Positions 49,224-56,260 of a stretch of DNA of 64,000 nucleotides are shown piece after piece. The DNA is from Micromonospora arborensis (GTDB lineage: Bacteria > Actinomycetota > Actinomycetes > Mycobacteriales > Micromonosporaceae). Position numbers and translations under genes: made by a program. The stretch spans positions 155,342 through 219,341 of the forward strand of contig NZ_PYBV01000027.1 of NCBI RefSeq assembly GCF_003205615.1, read 5' to 3'. The stretch's first letter is position 1. Each line of letters opens with the position of its first letter. The notes below the pieces were generated by a model. The model worked only from the letters and a program-made list of their open reading frames with translations. It was not told the origin of the DNA and searched no databases.

Positions 49224-49945
49224 GCGAGAGCCTTCCGCTGGGCTTCGGCCAACTCGGCGCATCCGGCCACGGCCAGGTCGAGCAGGCTGTCGAGCTGGTC
49301 GCGGGCGAACACGCCCGCCTCGCCGGTGCCCTGCACCTCCACGAAGTCACCCGCACCGGTGCACACCACGTTCATGTCGACCTCGGCCGCGACGTCCTCC
49401 TCGTAGCAGAGGTCCAGTCGCGCCTCACCGGCGATGATCCCCACGCTGACCGCGGCCACCGACCGGTGCATCACCTTCTCCGGCTTCCCGGCCAACGCCT
49501 TGCGGGCGGCGAGCCACCCCACCGCGTCGTGCAACGCGACGTACGCGCCGGTGATCGCGGCCGTCCGGGTGCCGCCGTCGGCCTGGAGCACGTCGCAGTC
49601 GAGCACGATCGAGTTCTCGCCGAGCGCCTTGAGGTCGATGCTCGCCCGCAGGCTGCGGCCGATCAGCCGGGAGATCTCGTGCGTGCGGCCACCGACCCGG
49701 CCCTTGACGCTCTCCCGGTCGGAGCGGGTGTTGGTGGCCCGGGGCAGCATCGCGTACTCGGCGGTCACCCAGCCGAGCCCGGAACCCTTGCGCCAGCGGG
49801 GCACCCCCTCGGTGACGCTCGCCGTGCAGAGCACCCGGGTGCCGCCGAACTCGACGAGCACCGAGCCCTCCGGATGGGTGCTCCAGCCTCGGGTCAGGGT
49901 CACCGGTCGAAGTTGAGAGGGCCCTCGCCCATCAGGTCGCGCCAT
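49220..49945 (-). CDS. rph: Ribonuclease PH
   Basis: Phosphate-dependent 3'-5' exoribonuclease of 241 residues that trims tRNA 3' ends and rRNA. The RNase PH fold is complete: SVLVEFGGTRVLCTASVTEGVPRWRKGSGLGWVTAEYAMLPRATNTRSDRESVKGRVGGRTHEISRLIGRSLRASIDLKALGENSIVLDCDVLQADGGTRTAAITGAYVAL, with the RNA-binding RSD/GRVGGR loop and the phosphate/metal-binding DCDVLQADGGTRTAA. ATG 49945 has a -10-like TAAGGT six bases upstream; GCAGGG could also serve as a weak ribosome-binding site. Overlaps rdgB downstream. Confidence 0.97.
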   Translation of the reverse strand: MARPDGRGPSQLRPVTLTRGWSTHPEGSVLVEFGGTRVLCTASVTEGVPRWRKGSGLGWVTAEYAMLPRATNTRSDRESVKGRVGGRTHEISRLIGRSLRASIDLKALGENSIVLDCDVLQADGGTRTAAITGAYVALHDAVGWLAARKALAGKPEKVMHRSVAAVSVGIIAGEARLDLCYEEDVAAEVDMNVVCTGAGDFVEVQGTGEAGVFARDQLDSLLDLAVAGCAELAEAQRKALA

Positions 49946-49951
49946 CCCTGC

Positions 49952-49957
49952 ACCTTA
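49952..49957 (-). promoter_or_regulatory. Putative -10 element of leaderless rph transcript
   Basis: Minus-strand TAAGGT, six bases (GCAGGG), then ATG 49945. It overlaps the stop codon of the upstream glycosyltransferase gene. Confidence 0.4.
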
Positions 49958-51124
49958 TGCGGTGCGGGGATCCTCCTCGCTCGGGGTGCCCACCAGCGCG
50001 TTCACGTGGTGCGCCCGAAGGAACCCGGCGACCGCCGCCGGCCACCCGAACTCCTCGGCCCTGGCCCGGGCGACCCGCCGCCGCTGCGCTTCCGGCCGGT
50101 CCGCCAGGCGGGTCACCGCCGCGGCCATCGACACCCCCGAGCCGTACGCGGCCAGCCCGGCCGCGCCGACCACCTCGGGCAGCGCACTGGCGGCGTTGAC
50201 CACCACCGGGGTGCCACAGGCCAGCGCCTCCAGCCCCGCGAGACCGAAGGTCTCCACCGGCCCGGGTGCCAGCACCACGTCCGCGCTGGCCAACAACGCG
50301 GCCACTGCGGCACGGTCCGGCAGGAAGCCGGTGAACGTCACCGGCAGCCCTGCCGCCCGCCGGGCCAGCGCGCCGCGCAGCGGGCCGTCACCGGCCATCA
50401 CCAGCACCGCCGGTACGCCCTGCCGGCGCAGCTCGGCGAGGGCCTGCACGGCCAACTCCGGCCGCTTCTCCGGGGACAGCCGGGCGCAGTGCACCAGCAA
50501 CAACTCGTTGGAGTCGGCGTACCGGGCGCGCAGCCGGGGGTCGGCCCGGTCCGGGTGGAAGGTGTCCAGGTCCACCCCGAGCGGCACCACGTCCACGTTG
50601 TCGGCGCCGATCCGGTCGAACTCCTCGGCAGCCCACCGGGTCGTGCAGACGATCCGGTCGTACGCCCGGCTGGTCGCCCGGTTGAGCCGGTCGGCGGTCG
50701 GCCGGCGCAGCGCGTCCGGCACACCCCACTGGCCGAGCAACCCGGTCAGCGACTCGTGCGACACCATCACCGACGGCACCCCGTGCGCCCGCGCCCACCG
50801 GCCCGTCCAGCGCAGCGACAACCGGTCGGAGACCTCCAACCGATCCGGTGCCAGGTCGACGAGCAGTCGGGCCAACCGGCGTCGACCGGCCAGCAGCCGG
50901 TACCCGCCGCTGCCGGGCAGCTCCGGGCCGGGCAGGGTGACCACCCGGCCCCACGGGTACGACTCGTCGGCGGCCCGCTGGCCGGGTATCACCAGCACCG
51001 GTTCGTGCCCGGCCGCCCGGTAGCCCTCCCCGAGGTGCCGCAGCGCGGTACGCAGTCCACCGGAGCGTGCCGTCACGAAGTTGGCGAGCCGCACGATCCG
51101 CAGCCCGCCCGCAGCCCCGGTCAC
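49955..51124 (-). CDS. Glycosyltransferase, GT4 family (mannosyltransferase-like)
   Basis: A 389-residue GT-B enzyme. RIVRLANFVTARSGGLRTALRHLGEGYRAAGHEPVLVIPG starts the acceptor domain; then VMVSHESLTGLLGQWG, YDRIVCTTRWAAEEFDRIGADNVDVVPLGVDLDTFHPDRAD, LLLVHCARLSPEKRPELAVQALAELRRQGVPAVLVMAGDGPLR and APGPVETFGLAGLEALACGTPVVVNAASALPEV, with catalytic ETFGLAGLEA. The pattern is close to GDP-mannose-dependent alpha-mannosyltransferases. It overlaps the next GT4 gene by four bases (GTGA). The pair lies between rph and the metallo-hydrolase gene, where mycobacteria have no such genes. Confidence 0.9.
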   Translation of the reverse strand: MTGAAGGLRIVRLANFVTARSGGLRTALRHLGEGYRAAGHEPVLVIPGQRAADESYPWGRVVTLPGPELPGSGGYRLLAGRRRLARLLVDLAPDRLEVSDRLSLRWTGRWARAHGVPSVMVSHESLTGLLGQWGVPDALRRPTADRLNRATSRAYDRIVCTTRWAAEEFDRIGADNVDVVPLGVDLDTFHPDRADPRLRARYADSNELLLVHCARLSPEKRPELAVQALAELRRQGVPAVLVMAGDGPLRGALARRAAGLPVTFTGFLPDRAAVAALLASADVVLAPGPVETFGLAGLEALACGTPVVVNAASALPEVVGAAGLAAYGSGVSMAAAVTRLADRPEAQRRRVARARAEEFGWPAAVAGFLRAHHVNALVGTPSEEDPRTA

Positions 51125-52266
51125 GACGCGGCCGGCAGGCCGACGGTGGCGACCGCTGCGCGTACCGCGTGGTAGTGCCCGATCAGCTCGTCCCCGACGG
51201 CCGCCCAGCTACGCCGGCTGACCGCGACCCGTGCGGCCAGCCCGTAGGCCCGCCGTCGGTCGGCGTCGCCCGCCAGGTCGGCCACCGCGGTGGCCAGCGC
51301 GTCGCCGTCGCCCGGGGGCACCAGCAGCCCGGTCACGCCCTGGTCGACCAGGTCGACCGGGCCACCGCTGTGGGGCGCCACGACCGGCACCCCGGAGGCC
51401 AGCGCCTCCTGGATGGTCTGGCCGAAGGTCTCGTGCGGTCCGGTGTGCACGAACAGGTCCAGGCTGGCGTAGAGCCGGGCCAGGTCCTCGCCGTGCTGCA
51501 CGCCGAGGAAGGTCACCCCGGGCAACTCCCGGGCCAACTGGCGGCGGGTCGGGCCGTCGCCGGCCACCACCACCCGCACCCCGGGCAGCCGCGACGTCGC
51601 CGCCAGCAACTCCACCCGCTTCTCCGGGGCGAGCCGGCCGACGTAGCCGACCAGCAGCTCACCGCCGGGTGCCAGCCGGGCCCGCAGCGCCGCGCAACGC
51701 TTGGCCGGGTCGAATCGTCCGGCGTCCACGCCGCGGCGCCACAGCCAGATCCGCTGCACCCCGTTGGCGATCAGGTCGGCGGCGGCACGGGTCGACGGGG
51801 CGAGGGTGCGCTGCGCCGAGTTGTGGATCTCCCGGATCCGTCGCCAGGCCGCCGCCTCACCCCAGCTCACCCGGTACGCCCGCGCGTACGCCGCCACATC
51901 GGTCTGGTACACCGCCACCGTGGGCAGCCCGTGCCGGCTGGCCAGCGTGGCCGCCCGTGCGCCGAGGACGAACGGACTGGCCAGGTGCACCACGTCCGGC
52001 TCGGCCGACAGCAGCGCCCCGGTCAACCGGGTGGTCGTCGGCACGCCCAACCGGAAGCCCTGATAGCGGGGCAGCGGCACGCTGGGGATGCGCACCACCG
52101 GGTACGGCAACCGGTCGATGTCCCGCCGACCGGCGGCGTACGGGGCGGGCGCGATGACCACCGGCTCATGGCCCCGCTCAAGCAGGTGCTCCGCCGTCCG
52201 CACCACGGAGTGCGCGACGCCGTTCACGTCCGGTGGGAACGACTCGGTCACGATGGCGATCCGCAT
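51121..52266 (-). CDS. Glycosyltransferase, GT4 family, MgtA-like mannosyltransferase
   Basis: A 381-residue GT-B enzyme: MRIAIVTESFPPDVNGVAHSVVRTAEHLLERGHEPVVIAP is the N-terminus of the mycobacterial MgtA (Rv0557) type, which moves mannose from GDP-mannose onto a glucuronosyl- or phosphatidylinositol-type lipid. Later blocks are PTVAVYQTDVAAYARAYRV, RRGVDAGRFDPAKRCAALRARLAPGGELLVGYVGRLAPEKRVELLAATSRLPGVRVVVAGDGPTR and HETFGQTIQEALASGVPVVAPHSGGPVDLVDQG. Start ATG 52266 is internal to a longer open frame without family sequence. Functionally coupled to the GT4 gene that overlaps its end. Confidence 0.9.
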   Translation of the reverse strand: MRIAIVTESFPPDVNGVAHSVVRTAEHLLERGHEPVVIAPAPYAAGRRDIDRLPYPVVRIPSVPLPRYQGFRLGVPTTTRLTGALLSAEPDVVHLASPFVLGARAATLASRHGLPTVAVYQTDVAAYARAYRVSWGEAAAWRRIREIHNSAQRTLAPSTRAAADLIANGVQRIWLWRRGVDAGRFDPAKRCAALRARLAPGGELLVGYVGRLAPEKRVELLAATSRLPGVRVVVAGDGPTRRQLARELPGVTFLGVQHGEDLARLYASLDLFVHTGPHETFGQTIQEALASGVPVVAPHSGGPVDLVDQGVTGLLVPPGDGDALATAVADLAGDADRRRAYGLAARVAVSRRSWAAVGDELIGHYHAVRAAVATVGLPAAS

Positions 52267-52377
52267 GCCCACACGGTGCGGGTGCCACGGGTGCGACAGA
52301 CGGCCGTCCGCTGACCGGCCGGCGAACACTACGGCACAACACCGCGGCCCGGCCCGCCCCAACCGGGACGTGGTGGG

Positions 52378-53121
52378 TCAGATGTCGTAACTGGCGCCGG
52401 GGCGGACCACGTCGATCGATCCCGCGTACGCGCCGGCGGCCGATTCCAACGTGTGCGCCTCGCTGCCCCAGGCGGGCACCAGGTGGGTGAGCAACAGCCG
52501 ACCCACCGCCGCCTTGGTCGCCGCCTCACCGGCCTCCCGGCCGGTCAGGTGCAGATCCGGCGGATTGTCCATGCCGTCGAGGTAGCTGGCCTCGCAGAGG
52601 AAGACGTCGGCGTCCTGGGCCAGCCGCAGCAGCGCCTCACACGGCGCGGTGTCCGACGAGTAACACAGCGACCGGCCTTCGTGCTCCAGCCGCACCCCGT
52701 ACGTCTCGACGGGGTGGTTGACCCGGTCGACGGTGACCGTGAACGGGCCGATCGGGAAGGTGCCCGGCTGCAGGGCGTAGAACTGGTAGACGTCCTCCAC
52801 GGACCCGTCGTCGCCGTACGCCGCGCTGAGCCGGTCCGGCGCTCCGGCGGGCGCGTAGACCGGCAGCGTCGGGTAGGGGCCGTCCGGGGCGTACCGGCGC
52901 ACCACCACGTAGAGAACAGCGTCGAACATGTGATCACAGTGCAGGTGGGTCAGCAGGATCGCGTCCGGGGCGTGCAGCCCCGCGTACCGCTGAAGGCTCG
53001 ACAGCGACCCTGAGCCGAAGTCGACCAGGAGGCGAAAACCGTCAGCCTCGACGAGGTACGCCGAACAGGGCGACTCGGGGCCGGGGAAGCTGCCAGCGCT
53101 TCCAAGAACGGTCAGTCGCAT
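52378..53121 (-). CDS. Metallo-beta-lactamase-fold hydrolase, Rv1339-like
   Basis: A 247-residue MBL-fold protein with the zinc motif THLHCDHMFD (His59, His61, Asp63, His64), GVRLEHEGRSLCYSSDTAPCEALLRLAQDADVFLCEASYL (metal-bridging Asp) and LLLTHLVPAWG (last His). The fold is RNase Z-like. Its M. tuberculosis orthologue Rv1339, at the same place next to rph, has reported cyclic-AMP phosphodiesterase activity; whether that holds here is inference. Murein glutamate racemase (murI), which lies between cysM and this gene in mycobacteria, is absent. Confidence 0.9.
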   Translation of the reverse strand: MRLTVLGSAGSFPGPESPCSAYLVEADGFRLLVDFGSGSLSSLQRYAGLHAPDAILLTHLHCDHMFDAVLYVVVRRYAPDGPYPTLPVYAPAGAPDRLSAAYGDDGSVEDVYQFYALQPGTFPIGPFTVTVDRVNHPVETYGVRLEHEGRSLCYSSDTAPCEALLRLAQDADVFLCEASYLDGMDNPPDLHLTGREAGEAATKAAVGRLLLTHLVPAWGSEAHTLESAAGAYAGSIDVVRPGASYDI

Positions 53122-53290
53122 CGAGTTGTCTCGCTGTCACTGTCAGTAGCATTCGTGGCGGCCGTCGCCCCAGCCATGATCTCTACCGACGCGTACGTCA
53201 CGCTGCGCAGCCTACGCTGGGGTGCCCGGCAGCAAGAATCATCCAACGGAAGTTGTCACGAACGTGACACGTGCTCACGCTCGGCGGGCA

Positions 53291-53328
53291 GAGTACGGGC
53301 CGTCGACGCACATCGACGGCCCGTACTC
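53291..53328 (-). terminator. Hairpin terminator after cysM
   Basis: Perfect 16-base arms (GAGTACGGGCCGTCGA and complement) around a six-base loop, 17 bases past the cysM stop on the minus strand. No T run. The remaining 200 bases up to the MBL gene hold no other feature. Confidence 0.75.
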
Positions 53329-53344
53329 GAAAGACCAAATTCGG

Positions 53345-54310
53345 TCAGGCCCAGAGCTGCCCCTCCAGGGCGTCCTCGGCATCGGCGAGCGTCCCGCCGT
53401 ACGCGCCGGTCGACAGGTACTTCCATCCGCCGTCACACACCACGAAGGCCACGTCGGCTCGCCGGCCGTCGCGGACCGCCTCGTGCGCGACCGCGAGCGC
53501 GGCATGCAGGATGGCACCGGTGGAGAAGCCGGCGAAGATGCCCTCCACCTCCACCAGTTGGCGGGTACGCAGCACCGCGTCCCGGGTGCCGACCGAGAAG
53601 CGCCGGGACAGCACCGAGGCGTCGTACAGCTCCGGCACGTACCCCTCGTCGATGTTGCGCAGACCGTAGACCAGCTCGCCGTACCGCGGCTCGGCGGCCA
53701 CGATCTGAATGCCCTCGACCTTTTCCCGCAGGTAGCGCCCGGTGCCCATCAGGGTGCCGGTGGTGCCGAGCCCCGCCACGAAGTGCGTGATGGTGGGCAG
53801 GTCGTGCAGCAACTCCGGCCCGGTCGTCTCGTAGTGCGCCCGCGCGTTGGCCTCGTTGCCGTACTGGTAGAGCATCACCCAGTCCGGGTGCTCGGCGGAG
53901 ATCTGCTTCGCGGTGGCGACCGCCTGGTTGGAACCACCCGCCGCCGGCGAGAAGATGATCTCCGCCCCGTACATCCGGAGCAACTGGACCCGCTCGGTGG
54001 AGACGTTCTCGGGCATCACACAGACCAGCCGGTAGCCGCGCAACTTCGCCACCATCGCCAAGGAGATGCCGGTGTTGCCACTGGTCGGCTCAAGGATGGT
54101 GTCACCCGTACGCAGCCGACCGGCCTCCTCCGCCGCCCGGACCATGAACAGCGCCGCGCGGTCCTTGATGCTGCCGGTCGGGTTCCGGTCCTCCAGCTTG
54201 GCCCAGAGCCGCACCGGTGGAGCACCGTCGGGCACCGCCGGAGAGAGCCGGGGCAGGCCGACCAGCGGCGTACCCCCGCAGGCGTCGAGCAGGCTGTCGT
54301 ACCGCGCCAT
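53345..54310 (-). CDS. cysM: O-phosphoserine sulfhydrylase CysM (CysO-dependent cysteine synthase)
   Basis: PLP enzyme of 321 residues. RYDSLLDACGGTPLVGLPRLSP, RLWAKLEDRNPTGSIKDRAALFM (PLP lysine Lys49), LEPTSGNTGISLAMVAKLRGYRLVCVMPENVSTERVQLLRMYGAEIIFSPAAGGSNQAVA, GLGTTGTLMGTGRYLREKV and WKYLSTGAYGGTLADAEDALEGQLWA agree nearly line by line with M. tuberculosis CysM (Rv1336). It joins O-phosphoserine with sulfur carried as a thiocarboxylate on CysO, giving CysO-cysteine. It starts 11 bases after the cysO stop. A CysK-type protein is less likely because the C-terminal GQLWA is the CysM hallmark. Confidence 0.97.
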   Translation of the reverse strand: MARYDSLLDACGGTPLVGLPRLSPAVPDGAPPVRLWAKLEDRNPTGSIKDRAALFMVRAAEEAGRLRTGDTILEPTSGNTGISLAMVAKLRGYRLVCVMPENVSTERVQLLRMYGAEIIFSPAAGGSNQAVATAKQISAEHPDWVMLYQYGNEANARAHYETTGPELLHDLPTITHFVAGLGTTGTLMGTGRYLREKVEGIQIVAAEPRYGELVYGLRNIDEGYVPELYDASVLSRRFSVGTRDAVLRTRQLVEVEGIFAGFSTGAILHAALAVAHEAVRDGRRADVAFVVCDGGWKYLSTGAYGGTLADAEDALEGQLWA

Positions 54311-54321
54311 GGCGGCCGACC

Positions 54322-54717
54322 TCAGCGAGCCGCGACGGCGGCGCCGTGCGAACTGATCGCCGCTGCCGCGGCGCCGTGCGAACTGATCGCCGCTGCCGCG
54401 GCGCCGTGCGAACTGATCGCCGCTGCCGCGGCGAAGCCGAACGCGCCACCCGCCACGGCCGGCAGGATGGTGACGCTGTCGCCGTCGGAGAGCTTGGCGT
54501 CCAGCGCGCCGAGGAAACGGACGTCCTCGTCGTTGACGTAGACGTTGACGAAGCGGTGCAGCGTGCCGGCGTCGGTGATCAGCCGGCCACGCAGGCCGCC
54601 GTGCCGGGAGTCCAGGTCGGTGAGCAGATCGGCGAGGGTGTCGCCGGTGCCGTCGACGACCTTGGCGCCGCCGGTGTAGCTGCGCAGGATGGTGGGGATG
54701 CGAACCTCAATAGCCAT
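54322..54717 (-). CDS. cysO: Sulfur carrier CysO with repeat-built C-terminal extension
   Basis: Ubiquitin-like (MoaD/ThiS) carrier. Residues 1-91 match CysO: AIEVRIPTILRSYTGGAKV, LHRFVNVYVNDEDVRFLGALDAKLSDGDSVTILPAVAGG, ending in the Gly-Gly (90-91) that must be the free C-terminus to form a thiocarboxylate. Here 40 more residues follow: AFGF and three copies of a decapeptide (AAAAISSHGA), encoded by an exact 30-base tandem repeat. M. tuberculosis CysO ends at Gly-Gly. The extension would have to be cut off for the carrier to work; the next gene upstream, mec, encodes a JAMM protease that acts on exactly this end. Read in frame to the stop with no frameshift needed. Confidence 0.9.
   Translation of the reverse strand: MAIEVRIPTILRSYTGGAKVVDGTGDTLADLLTDLDSRHGGLRGRLITDAGTLHRFVNVYVNDEDVRFLGALDAKLSDGDSVTILPAVAGGAFGFAAAAAISSHGAAAAAISSHGAAAAAISSHGAAVAAR
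54341..54430. repeat. Three exact 30-bp tandem repeats inside cysO 3' end
   Basis: Identical units at 54341-54370, 54371-54400 and 54401-54430. The minus strand encodes AAAAISSHGA three times in frame. The repeat lies 31 bases before the cysM start. As the unit is a multiple of three, copy-number change keeps the frame. Confidence 0.95.
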
Positions 54718-54783
54718 GATGTCGAGCTCCTCGATCGGGTGTGCCTACGGTGACGGGACGAGACGCGTGCGGACGCTGACGGA

Positions 54784-55278
54784 TCAGCGGCCGGAACACT
54801 CGTAATCGACAGTCGCCGGGCTCTGCCCGAACATGTAGGACTGGACGGCATGCGGGTCGACGCCGGCCTCCACGACCCGGACCGGCTCCTCGGCGACCAC
54901 GCCGTCGACGATGCGGAACGACCGGATCTCCTCCGCGTCGGGTTCGCGGGTCGAGACGAGCAGGTAGTGCGCGCCGGGCTCGCCGGCGAAGGAGACATCC
55001 GTCCGGGACGGGTACGCCTCGGTGGCGGTGTGCGAGTGGTAGATGACCACGGGCTCCTCGTCCCGGTCGTCCATCTCCCGCCACACCCGCAGGTGCTCCA
55101 TCGAGTCGAACTCGTAGAAGGTCATCGACCGCGCGGCATTGTCCATCGGAATGTGCCGGGTCGGGGTGTCGCTGCCGACGGGACCGGCGACCACGCCGCA
55201 CGCCTCGTCGGGGTGATCCCGCCGCGCGTGGGCGACGATCGCGTCGATGATCGACCGGTCGATGCTCAGCACGTGCAC
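54784..55278 (-). CDS. mec: CysO-cysteine peptidase Mec (JAMM/MPN+ metalloprotease)
   Basis: Zinc protease of 164 residues that frees cysteine from CysO-Cys. JAMM residues are all present: Glu25 in HPDEACGVV, His81 and His83 in VVIYHSHTATEAYPSRTDVSFAG, Ser91 and Asp94. Orthologue of M. tuberculosis Rv1334 in the same gene order. Given the CysO tail here, it might also process that tail, as JAMM proteases do for some sulfur carriers (inference). GTG 55278 is used; TAGGCT lies seven bases before a second GTG at 55272, so a leaderless start there (MLSIDRS) is also possible. Confidence 0.94.
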   Translation of the reverse strand: MHVLSIDRSIIDAIVAHARRDHPDEACGVVAGPVGSDTPTRHIPMDNAARSMTFYEFDSMEHLRVWREMDDRDEEPVVIYHSHTATEAYPSRTDVSFAGEPGAHYLLVSTREPDAEEIRSFRIVDGVVAEEPVRVVEAGVDPHAVQSYMFGQSPATVDYECSGR

Positions 55279-55324
55279 CAGCCTAACGCCTGCCGGGCAC
55301 CTACCGAAGTGGTGCCGGTCACGA

Positions 55325-55825
55325 CTAGTCGATCAAGGCGTTGAGCAGCGACTCCTGCAGATACCCGAGGTACGCGTAGACCGAAAGCTGGAACACCCGG
55401 CTGGAGGCCGGGTCCTCAGCGACCGCGTCGTCCAACTCCTCGCCCAGGTCCGTGCCGTCCTTGATCTCCAGTCGGACGCCCATCGCGAGCCGGGCGTCGT
55501 TCAGCGCCCGCAACCACGCCTCGGCTGCCTCGGCGTCCAGCCGCACCTCACCGCCGGCGTCGTCGGGCAGCGCCGCCAGAATCGCGCCCGCCTGATCGAT
55601 CTTCGCGGTCTTCAGGTCACCCTCGGTGTATCGGCGGAACTCGGCGGTGCCGGGCGCGTCCTTCGGGTAGACCGCCGGGAAGAGCCGACCGACGACCGGG
55701 TCGGTGTGGTCGAAGCCGTCGGTGAGCAGGCCGACCACCTCGGAGGCGACCTTGCGCAACACCCGCACCTCGTCAACGGCGAAAGTGGCGACGTAACGGC
55801 CGGCCTGGCGGCGGAACATGCTCAT
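55325..55825 (-). CDS. DUF2017 family protein
   Basis: A 166-residue protein of an actinobacteria-specific family with no known activity. MFRRQAGRYVATFAVDEVRVLRKVASEVVGLL, DPVVGRLFPAVYPKDAPGTAEFRRYTEGDLKTAKIDQA, WLRALNDARLAMGVRLEI and LSVYAYLGYLQESLLNAL are the conserved blocks; it appears to be all-helical and cytoplasmic. The constant position between clpS and mec, also in mycobacteria (Rv1332), hints at a role linked to proteolysis or cysteine supply. ATG 55825 overlaps the clpS stop by four bases. Confidence 0.92.
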   Translation of the reverse strand: MSMFRRQAGRYVATFAVDEVRVLRKVASEVVGLLTDGFDHTDPVVGRLFPAVYPKDAPGTAEFRRYTEGDLKTAKIDQAGAILAALPDDAGGEVRLDAEAAEAWLRALNDARLAMGVRLEIKDGTDLGEELDDAVAEDPASSRVFQLSVYAYLGYLQESLLNALID

Positions 55826-56121
55826 GACCGGTCCACCGTCGCCCACAGCCCGTACGCGTGCAACTGCGACGCGTCGTGCTCCATCCGCTCCCGGGCACCG
55901 GTGGAGACCACGGCACGGCCCTTGTGGTGCACGTCCAGCATCAGCTGCTCGGCCCTCTCCCGGCTGTAGCCGAAAAGCTTTTGAAAGACCCAGGTCACGT
56001 ACGTCATCAGATTGACCGGGTCGTCCCACACGATCGTCACCCATTGCCGGTCAGCCGCCGGCACCTCGTCAGTGTCCGGCGTCTCGACCGGTGCAACCTG
56101 TGGAGCCGCCATGCCCCCCAT
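55822..56121 (-). CDS. clpS: ATP-dependent Clp protease adaptor ClpS
   Basis: Adaptor of 99 residues that hands N-degron substrates to ClpC/ClpP. The core WVTIVWDDPVNLMTYVTWVFQKLFGYSRERAEQLMLDVHHKGRAVVSTGARERMEHDASQLHAYGLWATVDR contains the ClpC-contacting Asp/Asn region (DDPVNLM) and the hydrophobic N-degron pocket (Met/Val positions, HH). ATG 56121 (GGTGG upstream) or ATG 56112 (run of six G upstream) may be the start. It heads the clpS-DUF2017-mec-cysO-cysM run. Confidence 0.95.
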   Translation of the reverse strand: MGGMAAPQVAPVETPDTDEVPAADRQWVTIVWDDPVNLMTYVTWVFQKLFGYSRERAEQLMLDVHHKGRAVVSTGARERMEHDASQLHAYGLWATVDRS

Positions 56122-56260
56122 CGTGCCACCGGTTTCCCGGAACCGCGGAACCGGAACGCCGGCACGGCGCGGATCGCCCACCCCGGGCGCCTCCGACCCG
56201 CCCCGCACGCCATCGGACGCGAGGTGCGGAGCGGACCGGGACCGGGGGGCGGCCACGCCG

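Noticed and set aside
54341..54430. CRISPR-like array
   Set aside because: The 30-base units abut with no spacers and lie in frame inside cysO.
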